From the NCBI RefSeq assembly GCF_009762795.1, contig NZ_CP046400.1:597501-661500 (forward strand): a DNA stretch of 64,000 nucleotides, in the 5' to 3' direction. The translations under genes and the position numbers were made by a program. Positions 33,111 to 42,140 of this stretch are shown piece after piece. Position 1 is the stretch's first letter, and each line of letters begins with the position of its first letter. The notes beneath the pieces were generated by a model. The model saw nothing but the letters and a program-made list of their open reading frames with translations. It was not told the DNA's origin and searched no databases. This stretch comes from Pseudodesulfovibrio cashew (lineage in GTDB: Bacteria > Desulfobacterota > Desulfovibrionia > Desulfovibrionales > Desulfovibrionaceae).

Positions 33111-34667
33111 ATGTTAACCGAAATCGCCATGATCGGCGCTGGAGCGGTTGCCGGCCTCGGAGCCGGGTTCATGCTCCATCGATACATATCCGAAAAACAG
33201 ATTTCTGATTCGCGGGGCTTGGCCGAACGCATCGTCGAGGAGGCCAGGAAGGAAAGTGAAGCCCTGAAAAAGGAGGCTCGCCTCCAGGCCCAGGACGAAA
33301 TCTACAACCAGAAGAAGGAGCTGGAACGGGAATCCAAAGACCGGGAAAACCAGCTCAAGAGCGAACAGAAACGCCTCCACTCCAAGGAAGAGAGGCTCGA
33401 CGCCAAGCGGGAACAAGTTGCGGACAAGGAAGCCCAGGTCGTCGAACTGGAAAAACAGCTCATCAAACAAGAAAAGCACCTCGCCGACCTCGAAGAGGAA
33501 CTGGACCAGAAGGCCGGTGAGCACGAACGCAAATTGCAGGAAATCTCCGGGCTGACCGTGGAGGAAGCCAAGGAAAACCTGATGACCGAAATCGAATCCC
33601 GCACCCGCCACGAAGCCGCCAAGATGATTCGCAACATCGAGATGGAGGCCAAGGAAAACGCCAGCAAGAAGGCCAAGGAGATTCTTTCCCTGGCCCTGCA
33701 GCGCTACGCGGGCGACTATGCGGGCGAACAGACCGTCACCGCCGTGACCCTGCCCTCCGAGGACATGAAGGGCCGGATCATCGGCCGCGAGGGCCGGAAC
33801 ATCCGCGCCCTGGAAGCGGCCACCGGCGTGGACCTGATCATCGACGATACCCCGGAGACCGTTGTTCTCTCCGCCTTCTCTCCCCTCAAGCGAGAGGTGG
33901 CCAAGCTGGCCCTGGAGCGGCTCATCCATGACGGGCGCATCCATCCCGCCCGCATCGAGGAGATCGTCAAGAAGGTCGAGGGCGAGATGGACACCAAGCT
34001 CAAGGAGATAGGCGAGCAGGCCACCTTCGACGTGGGCGTGCATGGCATCCACCCCGAGCTGGTCAACCTGCTGGGCCGCCTGCACTACCGGACCTCCTTC
34101 TCCCAGAATGTGCTCCAGCACTCCATGGAAGTCGCCTTCCTGTGCGGCGTCATGGCCGCCGAGCTCGGCCTCAACGAGAAGGAAGCCAAACGCGCGGGCC
34201 TGCTTCACGACCTGGGCAAGGCCGTGGACCACGAGATCGAAGGCCCTCACGCCATCATCGGCGCGGACATCGCCAAGAAACACGGCGAATCCAAGGAAAT
34301 CATCCACGCCATCGCCGCGCACCATGAGGATACTCCGCCCATGTCCATCCTGGCCAACCTGGTCCAGGCTGCGGACTCCCTGTCCGGCGCCCGCCCCGGC
34401 GCGCGCAAGGAGCTGCTGGAAAACTACGTCAAGCGCCTTGAAGAGCTGGAAGGCCTGGCCACCAGCTTCGACGGCGTGTCCAAGGCCTACGCCATTCAGG
34501 CCGGGCGCGAAATCCGCGTCATGGTCGATTCGGACAAGGTCGGCGACGAGAACACCTATGTCCTGTGCAAGGACATAGCGGAAAAAATAGAAAACAACAT
34601 GACGTATCCCGGACAGATACGGGTCACCGTCATCCGCGAAAAGCGGGCGGTCGGCTACGCCAAATAA
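33111..34667 (+). CDS. rny: Ribonuclease Y
   Basis: 518 aa, typical length. One N-terminal membrane anchor (about 3-22), a long charged coiled coil (about 30-185), KH domain with [12 protein letters not shown], and HD domain with metal-binding H366-D367 in [12 protein letters not shown]. It is the membrane-tethered endonuclease that starts mRNA decay. ATG follows an AAGGAGAA ribosome site. Ends in a strong terminator. Confidence 0.97.
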   Translation: MLTEIAMIGAGAVAGLGAGFMLHRYISEKQISDSRGLAERIVEEARKESEALKKEARLQAQDEIYNQKKELERESKDRENQLKSEQKRLHSKEERLDAKREQVADKEAQVVELEKQLIKQEKHLADLEEELDQKAGEHERKLQEISGLTVEEAKENLMTEIESRTRHEAAKMIRNIEMEAKENASKKAKEILSLALQRYAGDYAGEQTVTAVTLPSEDMKGRIIGREGRNIRALEAATGVDLIIDDTPETVVLSAFSPLKREVAKLALERLIHDGRIHPARIEEIVKKVEGEMDTKLKEIGEQATFDVGVHGIHPELVNLLGRLHYRTSFSQNVLQHSMEVAFLCGVMAAELGLNEKEAKRAGLLHDLGKAVDHEIEGPHAIIGADIAKKHGESKEIIHAIAAHHEDTPPMSILANLVQAADSLSGARPGARKELLENYVKRLEELEGLATSFDGVSKAYAIQAGREIRVMVDSDKVGDENTYVLCKDIAEKIENNMTYPGQIRVTVIREKRAVGYAK

Positions 34668-34676
34668 TGACACTAC

Positions 34677-34713
34677 GGGGGCCCGGTTCGCATCTGCGGA
34701 GCGGGCCCCTTTT
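34677..34713 (+). terminator. Intrinsic terminator after rny
   Basis: GGGGCCCG ... CGGGCCCC stem, followed by TTTT, 10 bases past the stop codon. Confidence 0.9.
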
Positions 34714-34843
34714 CCGTCCCCCCCCTCGCGTTCGGGAGGACACAAGTCGCGAAAGATTATCATGGCGTAAAATGTCCGCCATGACATAAAGTGGCATCGC
34801 TAGACGGTTTCGCATTCCGCCCGGCAAGGCCACAGGAAAGGCG

Positions 34844-35758
34844 ATGAACAGGAAACATCTTTTCAACGACAAAAAGGCCGCCCCCATGGACAAGGACGAC
34901 TTGAACAAATCCATGAAGAATACCATGCACATCTTCCGGGCGGAGATGGGCGATGACGAATTCAGCCGTTTTGCACAGTTGATCCAGAGCGAGTTCGGCA
35001 TCAAGATGCCGCCCACCAAGAAGACTCTGCTCCAGTCCCGTTTCCAGAAGAGGCTCCGCGCCCTTGGCATGCAGTCATACAAGGAATACTGCGACTACGT
35101 TTTTTCCGAGAAGGGACGGGAGATGGAACGCTCCCACCTCATCGACGTGGTGACCACCAACACCACCCACTTCTTCCGCGAACCCAAGCACTGGGATATT
35201 CTGGACCGTCTCGTCATGCCGGACATCTGGCGGCGCGGCATCGGACGCAGCAAGCCGCTTCAGATGTGGAGCGCGGGATGCTCCAGCGGCGAGGAGCCCT
35301 ATACTCTGGCCATGATCCTCTCGGAATACCAGGCCACCCACAACGGCTTCGACTACACCATCCTGGCCACCGACATCTCCAACGAAATCCTCCAGAAGGC
35401 GGAACGGGCCATCTATCCCCTGGAAAAGGCCGACGACATCCCCATGGAGCTGAAAAAGAAATACCTGCTCAAGTCCAAGAAAAAGCCGCTGATCAAGATC
35501 GACGACTGCCTGCGCAAAAAGGTCCGCTTTCAGCGCCTCAACTTCATGGACAACTTCAAGCTCCAGGAGCAGCAGGACATCATCTTCTGCCGCAACGTGG
35601 TCATCTATTTCGACCGCGACACGCAGGTGGTTCTGTTCAACAAGTTCTGCAACAATCTCCGGCAGGGCGGCTACCTGTTCATCGGCCACTCCGAATCCCT
35701 GTCCGGCATGCAGCTTCCCATTCGGCAGGTGGCCCCCACGGTCTTTCAGCGGATTTAG
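34844..35758 (+). CDS. cheR: CheR chemotaxis methyltransferase
   Basis: 304 aa. N-terminal helical CheR_N domain (MGDDEFSRFAQLIQSEFGIKM), the receptor-binding region TTNTTHFFREPKHWD, SAM-binding motif MWSAGCSSGEEPYTLAM, ATDIS, and C-terminal IIFCRNVVIYFD and YLFIGHSESL. Methylates glutamates on chemoreceptors. Isolated here from other che genes; an adaptation partner for the two receptors at 56-62 kb is plausible. ATG 34844 has AGGAAAGG upstream; a shorter start at 34886 is possible. Confidence 0.93.
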   Translation: MNRKHLFNDKKAAPMDKDDLNKSMKNTMHIFRAEMGDDEFSRFAQLIQSEFGIKMPPTKKTLLQSRFQKRLRALGMQSYKEYCDYVFSEKGREMERSHLIDVVTTNTTHFFREPKHWDILDRLVMPDIWRRGIGRSKPLQMWSAGCSSGEEPYTLAMILSEYQATHNGFDYTILATDISNEILQKAERAIYPLEKADDIPMELKKKYLLKSKKKPLIKIDDCLRKKVRFQRLNFMDNFKLQEQQDIIFCRNVVIYFDRDTQVVLFNKFCNNLRQGGYLFIGHSESLSGMQLPIRQVAPTVFQRI

Positions 35759-35854
35759 AACAAGTTCGCTGCCGTAAGCCAGGGTGACGTCTCAACCGGG
35801 AAAGGGATCGCAGCCGCACTTATGGCGACGCGCCCTAAAACCCGCTCTAGCCGG

Positions 35855-35883
35855 TTGACCTCCCGCCGCCGTATGATTATGCC
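35855..35883 (+). promoter_or_regulatory. Weak sigma70-like promoter candidate for ymdB-tyrS
   Basis: TTGACC, 17-base spacer, TATGCC, ending 45 bases before the start. The -10 is poor (3 of 6). Confidence 0.3.
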
Positions 35884-35927
35884 ATCCCTGACGTGAATCA
35901 ACTCTCTCCTCAAGGACATAATCCGTC

Positions 35928-36725
35928 ATGCGAGTACTCTATCTCGGCGACATCGTGGGCCGCCCCGGTATGCAGGCCATCAAGTCCGATCTGCACCGCA
36001 TTCGCAAGGAACAGGAACTGGACCTCGTCTTCGCCAATGGCGAAAACGCCAACGGCGGCTACGGCATCACGGCGAAACAGGCCCGCGACCTGCTCAATTG
36101 GGGCGTGGACGGCATCTCCGGCGGCAACCACATCTGGCGGGTCAAGGACCTCTATTCCATGCTGGAGACAGACGGACGGGTGCTCAGGCCGCACAACTAC
36201 GCCGACCACCTGCCCGGCACCGGCGTGCGCATCTTCCGCAAGAAGGGGCTGCCCCCCATTGCCCTGATCAATCTCATCGGGCGCACTTTCATGCCGCCCA
36301 TCGACTGCCCCTTCGCCGCAGTGGAGACCGCCCTGGACGAGCTCTCCGCGGATATCCCGGTGATCATCGTGGACTTCCACGCCGAAGCCACTGGCGAGAA
36401 GATCGCCATGGGCTATTTCCTCGAAGGCAAGGTCTCGGCCATGGTCGGCACCCACACCCACGTGCAGACCAACGACGCCAAGCTGCTGTCCGGCGGCACC
36501 GCCTATATCACCGACCTCGGCATGTGCGGGGCCAAGGATTCCTGCCTCGGCATGAAGCCGGAAATCATCCTGGATCGCTACCTGACCGGCCTCCCCCGAC
36601 AGCTGGAGGCCGCACCCGGCCCCGGGGTTTTACAAGGCGCGATTTTTAACATAGAGGATACCACCGGACGGGCGACTTCCATCGCCGCGTTCCAGCAGGA
36701 CAAGATGCCGCAGAAACGCGGCTGA
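35928..36725 (+). CDS. ymdB: YmdB-family metallophosphoesterase (cyclic nucleotide phosphodiesterase type)
   Basis: 265 aa. Belongs to the TIGR00282/YmdB family: D8 (LGDIVGRPG), E39-N40 (NGENANGG), N67/H68 (GGNHIW), H in DFHAEATGEK and the GTHTHVQT pair form the di-metal site. Bacillus YmdB hydrolyses 2',3'-cyclic nucleotides and affects biofilm formation and RNase Y-dependent mRNA levels. The rny-ymdB association recurs widely and is seen here with cheR between. Next gene, tyrS, follows after 22 bases. Confidence 0.92.
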   Translation: MRVLYLGDIVGRPGMQAIKSDLHRIRKEQELDLVFANGENANGGYGITAKQARDLLNWGVDGISGGNHIWRVKDLYSMLETDGRVLRPHNYADHLPGTGVRIFRKKGLPPIALINLIGRTFMPPIDCPFAAVETALDELSADIPVIIVDFHAEATGEKIAMGYFLEGKVSAMVGTHTHVQTNDAKLLSGGTAYITDLGMCGAKDSCLGMKPEIILDRYLTGLPRQLEAAPGPGVLQGAIFNIEDTTGRATSIAAFQQDKMPQKRG

Positions 36726-36747
36726 TCACAGGGAATACGAGGACTCA

Positions 36748-38028
36748 ATGAATATCTACGACGACTTGAAGTGGCGCGGGCTGATCAACCAGGTTTCCGA
36801 CGAGGACAAGGTGCGCGAGTACCTCTCCACCCCCGGCGCAAGCATGTATTGCGGCTTCGACCCCACCGCCGAATCCCTGCACGTGGGCAACCTGGTGCCC
36901 CTGCTCTGCCTCGTGCGCATGAAGCGCGCCGGACATCACCCCCTCTATCTCATGGGCGGCGCAACCGGACGCATCGGCGATCCCTCGGGCAAGGACAAGG
37001 AACGCGAGCTGGCCGACACCGAACTCATGGACACGCGCCTGGAGAAGATCAAGGCCCAGGTCCGCCGCTTCGTGGAGCGCAACACAGGCGAACGCCCGGA
37101 TATCGTCAACAACTACGACTGGACCAAGGACATGACCGCCATCGAGCTGCTGCGCGACGTGGGCAAGTTCTTCACGGTCAACTGGATGCTCCAGAAGGAG
37201 TCCGTCAAGGGCCGCATCGGCCGTGACGAGGTGGGTATTTCCTACACGGAATTCTCCTACATGATCCTCCAGAGCTACGATTTCTACCATCTCTACAAGA
37301 ACCGGAACTGCAAACTCCAGATTGGCGGCGGCGACCAATGGGGCAATATCACCGCCGGTTGCGAATTCATCCGCCGCCGCGAGGCCCACGACGGAGAGCA
37401 AGGCGAGGCCTTTGCCCTGACCTTCCCGCTCATCACCACGGCCTCGGGCAAGAAGTTCGGCAAGTCCGAAAAGGGCGCCATCTACCTCAACGCCGAGGTC
37501 ACCGCGCCCTACGCCTTCTACCAGTTCTTCATCAACACCGATGATCGCGACGTGATCAAGTTCCTCAAGCTCTTCACCTTCCTCGACAAGGCCGAAATCG
37601 AGGCCCTGGAAAAGGAAATGGAAGAGGCCCCGCATCTCCGGTCCGCCCAGAAACGGCTGGCCGAAGAGGTGACCCGTATGATCCACGGCCAGCCCGAGCT
37701 GGACCGCGTCCTGTTGGCCACCGAGGCCCTGTTCGGCAAGGGTGACATCCGAGGCGTGGACCCCGCCACCCTGCGTGCGGCCCTGGAATCCGCCCCCACC
37801 TTCCGCTACGCACCCGGCGACGTGCCCGACCTGCCCCAGATGCTGCTCGACCTGAACCTGGTCAAATCCAAGGGACAGGCCCGCAAGGACATCAAGGGCG
37901 GCGGCCTCTACATCAACGGCGAACGCGTGGAGGATGGCCAGGAAATCCAGGATACCGACTTCATCGGCGGCGAACTGCTGGTTATCCGCAAAGGCAAGAA
38001 GAACTACGGCCTGATCACCAAAGGCTGA
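36748..38028 (+). CDS. tyrS: Tyrosyl-tRNA synthetase
   Basis: 426 aa. Class I signature CGFDPTAESLHVGNLVPLL (HIGH-type HVGN), QIGGGDQWGNIT, KMSKS-type loop KFGKSEKG, and a C-terminal S4 RNA-binding domain (about 355-426; LNLVKSKGQARKDIKGGGLYINGE fragment region). Charges tRNA-Tyr. GAGGA ribosome site. Followed by a strong terminator. Confidence 0.97.
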   Translation: MNIYDDLKWRGLINQVSDEDKVREYLSTPGASMYCGFDPTAESLHVGNLVPLLCLVRMKRAGHHPLYLMGGATGRIGDPSGKDKERELADTELMDTRLEKIKAQVRRFVERNTGERPDIVNNYDWTKDMTAIELLRDVGKFFTVNWMLQKESVKGRIGRDEVGISYTEFSYMILQSYDFYHLYKNRNCKLQIGGGDQWGNITAGCEFIRRREAHDGEQGEAFALTFPLITTASGKKFGKSEKGAIYLNAEVTAPYAFYQFFINTDDRDVIKFLKLFTFLDKAEIEALEKEMEEAPHLRSAQKRLAEEVTRMIHGQPELDRVLLATEALFGKGDIRGVDPATLRAALESAPTFRYAPGDVPDLPQMLLDLNLVKSKGQARKDIKGGGLYINGERVEDGQEIQDTDFIGGELLVIRKGKKNYGLITKG

Positions 38029-38057
38029 TCACACGCAAGCCGCTCCAAAGACCTTCC

Positions 38058-38093
38058 AGAGGCATCCCGTCAACGCGGGGTGCCTCTTTTTTT
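38058..38093 (+). terminator. Intrinsic terminator after tyrS
   Basis: Stem AGAGGCA / TGCCTCT with inner CCCG/CGGG pairs, followed by seven T residues. Confidence 0.92.
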
Positions 38094-38174
38094 GTGCATG
38101 CCGCGTTCTTCCGGATCAGGGAGAACCTCCGGCGCCCTACCGGGGGTCGCCTCGCCGGCGGGCGTCTCCGACGG

Positions 38175-38206
38175 CTTAAGAACCCTTTAGGAAAAGGGTT
38201 CTTAAG
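38175..38206. repeat. Perfect 14-bp inverted repeat
   Basis: CTTAAGAACCCTTT / AAAGGGTTCTTAAG with loop AGGA. Its CCCTTT/AAAGGG core also forms the inner stem of the large hairpin at 55109. Confidence 0.8.
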
Positions 38207-38433
38207 CATCTCCTAAACCTTTCAGGTTCGCTTCGCTCAGAGCCGTGCGTAGCCATGTCCGTGCCATATTTACGGGGACAGAATGTTCGCTCGGCCCCGC
38301 CGTGCCGGATCGCGAGGGTTGTTTTTTACAACTTGTCGATAACCTTATGATTCCTTTCCAAGCAGAACAATGCATGAGATCAGAAAGCACCAAAGGATAT
38401 CTCTAAAGAGGGCTCAACAAACTACCCCGATCT

Positions 38434-38490
38434 CGCCGAAGGCGGGCCAAAGAGTTTAGGAGGGGAGATGGGGTTGGGGGAGCCAGGGGG
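38434..38490. repeat. G-rich dispersed repeat, copy A
   Basis: CGCCGAAGGCG followed by CAAAGAGTTTAGG and a GGGGAGATGGGG...GGGGG tract. The same order of blocks occurs at 55062-55115, each time at a gene's 3' side and each time near a CCCTTT/AAAGGG hairpin. Confidence 0.6.
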
Positions 38491-38492
38491 CA

Positions 38493-38876
38493 TCACCGCA
38501 ATCCGATAATACCGCGTTGGCCCAGGGTTTTGAGGAAAGCGGTGACGCTGAGTTCGGCTTCTCGGGGCTGGACTTCGTATTCCTCGACAAGGGCTTGGGC
38601 GATGGCGCGGACGGATCGCCTGCCGTCGATGCGTTGCCAGACGAAGGAGCCCATTTCGTCGAGTTCGAGTTGCTTGATCATGGGTCGTCCGTCCCAGAGG
38701 CCGACCTTATCCGCGAGCCTGCCGAACCACGGTTTGACCGCGAGGGGGTAGGCGAGCCGAATCAGGCCGCCGTCCAGGGGCGTCTCCTCCACCTCGGTGT
38801 TGCGTACCGGCACCATGCCCAGGGCCTCGGCCCGGGAGACGGTGGGTTGTGGGGAACGTTTCTCAAACCAGGACAT
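38493..38876 (-). CDS. PqqD-family protein
   Basis: 127 aa. The C-terminal 80 residues fit the PqqD fold: MGSFVWQRIDGRRSVRAIAQALVEEYEVQPREAE and LGQRGIIGLR (fragments), with LDEMGSFVW corresponding to the usual vWxxlDG start. PqqD domains bind precursor peptides and hand them to radical-SAM maturases, but no such enzyme or precursor is visible nearby. The start overlaps the end of the 308-aa gene by 14 bases, so the two are translationally coupled. Confidence 0.75.
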   Translation of the reverse strand: MSWFEKRSPQPTVSRAEALGMVPVRNTEVEETPLDGGLIRLAYPLAVKPWFGRLADKVGLWDGRPMIKQLELDEMGSFVWQRIDGRRSVRAIAQALVEEYEVQPREAELSVTAFLKTLGQRGIIGLR

Positions 38877-39789
38877 AGGACTCGCACACGGTGTTGAAGG
38901 TTTCCTCGATCAGGGGAACGCTGCCGGAGGCGCGGACCGCGAGGATGGCGTTGCCCGCACCCGTGGTCCAGACGCGTCCCTGGCAGTGGACGCGGCGGCG
39001 CAGGGCGGCGCGGAGAAAGGAGTCCTTGGCGAATCCGGTCCAACGGACGGCTTCCCGACTTTCCTTGTGCCCGGCCTGCATGGGCAGGGATTCGGGCGGC
39101 GGGTCCTCCAGGGTATCGCGCACCCAGGTCTCAAGGGTCGTCCCTCTGAGCAGCACGCCTGCAGGCGCGAAGCGCTCGAAGACAAGAGAGGTTCCCGGTC
39201 CCTTTCCCATGGGCGCCCGGCCCGCGTTGCGGCCGGAACGGGGCCGCCAGTATTTCACGGCGTAGTGCCCGGGCCGAAAGGAGAAGGTGTTCAAAAGAAA
39301 GTCCGCGGGCACCCTCGCGGCCAGGCCGAACAGAGACCAGGGGACGGTCTTTCCGGCTGAGACGTCGCGGAAGGAGGCGAGGACCTCGGCGGCCAGGGCG
39401 TCTTCGCTCTCGGCACGAAGAAAAAACTGGATAAGCGCGGCCAAGCCCGTGCCCGGATTATGCAGGGCGGCCCCGATGCCCTGGTCGACCTCGGTGCGCC
39501 AGAGAAAGGAGTGGGCCGAGAGTCCGGAACCGGCCAGCCGGGCGAGGCTTTCGCGCCATGGTCCCGGCGTGTCGGCAGATTCCAGGGGGCGCATGTCCAC
39601 GCCCTTGTGTCCCTTTTGCAGCCGTTTGAGGTGCTTTTCAAAAGAAAAGGTTCCCTGCACGTTCCGCCACTTGAGCTCGCACCGGGGGCGTCCCTGTTCC
39701 TCCAGCAGAAAGCCGTCACGCTCCAGGGCCGAAACCTCCCAGTCGTCGGGCGCGGACAGCCCCACGCCGTTCCAGCGGTACTCGATCAT
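38863..39789 (-). CDS. Unknown 308-aa protein in PqqD operon
   Basis: 308 aa, no signal peptide or membrane helix, no recognised domain. Rich in Arg, Trp and Phe, starting MIEYRWNGVGLSAPDDWEVS, which suggests a small beta domain. RWRP-like basic stretches (YWRPRSGRNAGRAP) in the middle. Overlaps the PqqD-family gene by 14 bases and starts 1 base from the stop of the secreted-protein gene, so the three form one operon. GG-rich codon use is like neighbours; no sign of recent transfer. Confidence 0.7.
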   Translation of the reverse strand: MIEYRWNGVGLSAPDDWEVSALERDGFLLEEQGRPRCELKWRNVQGTFSFEKHLKRLQKGHKGVDMRPLESADTPGPWRESLARLAGSGLSAHSFLWRTEVDQGIGAALHNPGTGLAALIQFFLRAESEDALAAEVLASFRDVSAGKTVPWSLFGLAARVPADFLLNTFSFRPGHYAVKYWRPRSGRNAGRAPMGKGPGTSLVFERFAPAGVLLRGTTLETWVRDTLEDPPPESLPMQAGHKESREAVRWTGFAKDSFLRAALRRRVHCQGRVWTTGAGNAILAVRASGSVPLIEETFNTVCESYVLV

Positions 39790-39790
39790 C

Positions 39791-40396
39791 CTAGCGGGGC
39801 AGGAACTCGTCGAGGCTCTTGATCCGGGTCGGGCCGCCGTTGCGCGCCTCCCGACGGTTGAACTCCCTCATGAAGGCCTTGTATTCGCTGTCCACCAGGG
39901 AATCGAGGGTCATCTTGATGGACACCCCGGGCCGCATCTCGGATTCACGGCTCCACATGAGCAGCACGGACACCCGCTCCTTGCCCCTGGAAAAATTCCA
40001 TTTCCAGGCGATGACGTTACGGAAGGCATCGCCCTCGTAGCTGTCCGGCTTGCCAAAGGCGTTCTCATACCGCCTCAACAGCTGGTCGAAAAATTTTTGG
40101 CTGCGGTTATGAAACTTCAGCTTGATGCGCACCAGCTTTCCTTCTGCCTCGGCATTGGCGAAGGTCAGTGAACCGCCGCGAATACCGGGGATGGAGTCGG
40201 ATTTGAGGTGTACTTCGGTCAGGTACGGCGCATCCGGAATGGGGCTGGCCCTGTCCATGTCGCAATGCTGGGAAAAGTCGTCGAAGTCCTGTCCCAGCGT
40301 AAATCCGGCCAGGGTGGTGGGGAACGTCCCGCCGCCGTGAGCCAATGAGACGGAGAGCACCATCGTCACCAATATGAGAGAGCATGTCTTGATCAT
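39791..40396 (-). CDS. Secreted protein of unknown function, PqqD operon
   Basis: 201 aa with a clear signal peptide (MIKTCSLILVTMVLSVSLAHG). The mature part has GFTLGQDFDDFSQHC near its start, a pattern seen in small periplasmic proteins whose fold repeats 'F-x-LGx(3)' segments, and a basic C-terminus. No catalytic motif recognised. First gene of the three-gene operon; only one Cys (in QHCDMD) in the mature protein. Confidence 0.7.
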   Translation of the reverse strand: MIKTCSLILVTMVLSVSLAHGGGTFPTTLAGFTLGQDFDDFSQHCDMDRASPIPDAPYLTEVHLKSDSIPGIRGGSLTFANAEAEGKLVRIKLKFHNRSQKFFDQLLRRYENAFGKPDSYEGDAFRNVIAWKWNFSRGKERVSVLLMWSRESEMRPGVSIKMTLDSLVDSEYKAFMREFNRREARNGGPTRIKSLDEFLPR

Positions 40397-40494
40397 CGTG
40401 ATTCGTCACCTTCTTGAAAAGACTTGTCCACTTCGTCCGTGGTGTCTTATGATTAAACGAGAAATCAGCCGTTGGCAAAGGGGAGAGATAAAAA

Positions 40495-40623
40495 TTGAAG
40501 ACAATTCGGAGAAGAGGAGTGCCGCCGTGGCGAGTGCTGGCCTATGCGCTCGTGGCCGTTGTAGGCGGCGCAGTCTACGGCGGCCAGGTCTGACCGCTTC
40601 TGGTAAGCCTCCCGGTCTGGGAG
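40495..40623 (+). other. Likely 5' coding part of the phosphatase gene, interrupted by an in-frame TGA
   Basis: TTG at 40495 has a good GGGGAG ribosome site 9 bases upstream. From there the frame reads as a basic N-terminus and first membrane helix (KTIRRRGVPPWRVLAYALV...), then meets TGA at 40591-40593, and continues without another stop into the SpoIIE phosphatase. Both sides of the TGA look like coding sequence. A 5-bp stem CTCCC/GGGAG with loop GGTCT lies 15 bases after the TGA. See findings. Confidence 0.55.
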
Positions 40624-42069
40624 TTGGGCATAATTATTCTGATTCCGCTGGCCGCGGCACTTTCGTTGCGGTCGCCACTGGAGCGGCGATACGTGGACCG
40701 GGCCGCCCCCATCCGCCGGACCGCCCTCCAATTCCGTCTGGACCTGGGTCTCTATCTGGCCGCCGGACTGGTTATGGCGCTGATCCTGCTCCTGCGATAT
40801 CACTTCCCCCTTTTGCAGAGCGGCATGAAGCTGGTCCTCGGCGTGTTCACGGTGGGGCTGTTCGCGGCCCTGGACCTGGCCCTGGCCCGAGAGCGCGACG
40901 TCATTCACCTGGCCCACCATCACGGCCCCTTCTCTCCGCCAAAGGAACTGACGCCCCTTTCCAAACGCTTTATCCTGGTCACCGCAGTAATCCTGGGACT
41001 CATCACGGCCATCCTGCTGCTGGTGCTCATCCGCGACGTCAACTGGCTGGCCTCGCAGGGGCTTAACCAGGAATCCATCGGCACTCTGGGGCGGTCCGTG
41101 CTGCAGGAAATCCTGTTCATCATGGGATTTCTCCTGCTGATGACCATCAACCTCGTCTTTTCCTTCGCCCGTAACCTCAAGATTCTCTTCCACAGCGAGA
41201 CCCGAGTCCTGAAGGCGGTCAGCCGGGGAGACCTCTCCCGCCGTGTTCCGGTGGCCACCAGCGACGAGCTGGGAGTCATCGCCGGATACACCAACACCAT
41301 GATCGCGGCCCTGCACGAAGGAGTCCGCATGCGCGAAGGACTGCTCATCGCCCAGGAGGTACAACGCAACTTCCTGCCCGACGAATCCCCGGAACTGCCC
41401 GGACTGGACATCGCCGGCTCCGCCACCTTTTCCGACGAGACGGGCGGCGATTTCTACGACTTCGTCCACTGCGAACCCGACGGGTGCTCGCGCATCACGC
41501 TGCTGGTGGGCGATGTTTCAGGGCACGGCATCGGCGCGGCCCTGCTCATGGCCTCGGGCCGGGCCACCCTGCGCCAATCCGTGAACCAGGACGCCGGACT
41601 AGCCCGAAACATCGCCGCCGCCAACATCCATCTGTCACGGGACCTGGACGGCACCGGACGCTTCATCACCCTGTTCGCCCTTGGGCTGAATCCCCTTGAG
41701 CGCACGGTCTCCTGGGTCAACGCAGGGCATCAGCCCGCCCTTCTCTACGACCCCGCCAGCGACCTTTTCGCGCAGCTCAAAGGGGTGGATATTCCCCTGG
41801 GCGTAATGGAGGATTGGGACTACCATGAATTCTCCCTACCCTATCCGAAGCCGGGCCAGGTGCTGCTCATCCTCACCGACGGCGTGCCCGAGGCTCACAG
41901 CCCCGACGGCGAGATGTTCGGCCAGGAACGACTACTGGAAACGATTCGGGGAAACGCGGAGCGGGACGCCGAAGGCATCATCCGGGCCGTGTCGCAAGCG
42001 GTGGCCGGATTCACGCGAAACGCCGTCCTTGAAGACGACCTCACCCTGGTCGCCATCAAGGGAATCTGA
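40624..42069 (+). CDS. Membrane SpoIIE-type serine phosphatase with HAMP domain
   Basis: 481 aa from the TTG at 40624; the natural protein is probably longer (see the 40495 entry). At least four membrane helices in the first ~190 residues, a HAMP domain (about 190-240; VLKAVSRGDLSRRVPVATSDELGVI), then PP2C/SpoIIE domain with AQEVQRNFLPD, DETGGDFYDF, VGDVSGHGIGAALLM, VNAGHQPALL, LILTDGVPEAHS and LEDDLTLVAIK. All metal-binding Asp/Gly motifs are kept, so it should dephosphorylate an anti-sigma-factor-antagonist-type partner; none is nearby. The TTG at 40624 has no proper ribosome site. Confidence 0.85.
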   Translation: MGIIILIPLAAALSLRSPLERRYVDRAAPIRRTALQFRLDLGLYLAAGLVMALILLLRYHFPLLQSGMKLVLGVFTVGLFAALDLALARERDVIHLAHHHGPFSPPKELTPLSKRFILVTAVILGLITAILLLVLIRDVNWLASQGLNQESIGTLGRSVLQEILFIMGFLLLMTINLVFSFARNLKILFHSETRVLKAVSRGDLSRRVPVATSDELGVIAGYTNTMIAALHEGVRMREGLLIAQEVQRNFLPDESPELPGLDIAGSATFSDETGGDFYDFVHCEPDGCSRITLLVGDVSGHGIGAALLMASGRATLRQSVNQDAGLARNIAAANIHLSRDLDGTGRFITLFALGLNPLERTVSWVNAGHQPALLYDPASDLFAQLKGVDIPLGVMEDWDYHEFSLPYPKPGQVLLILTDGVPEAHSPDGEMFGQERLLETIRGNAERDAEGIIRAVSQAVAGFTRNAVLEDDLTLVAIKGI

Positions 42070-42092
42070 GAAGCGAAAAAGAATCGCAATAC

Positions 42093-42106
42093 TTGATGTA
42101 GATCAA
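42093..42106. promoter_or_regulatory. FNR-type binding site
   Basis: TTGATGTAGATCAA exactly fits TTGAT-N4-ATCAA. Its centre is 41.5 bases upstream of 42141, with TAGAAA (42129-42134) at the right place for a -10, the layout of a class II FNR-activated promoter. Confidence 0.6.
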
Positions 42107-42140
42107 CGACGGCCCGCGCGAATGGAGCTAGAAAGTATTC

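Larger units (their letters stand above)
38094..38492. other. Non-coding region with inverted repeat and G-rich element
   Basis: About 400 bases between tyrS and the PqqD operon (convergent). It holds a 14-bp perfect inverted repeat (38175-38206) and one copy of the G-rich repeat (38434-38490). Nothing else was recognised between 38207 and 38433. Confidence 0.55.
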
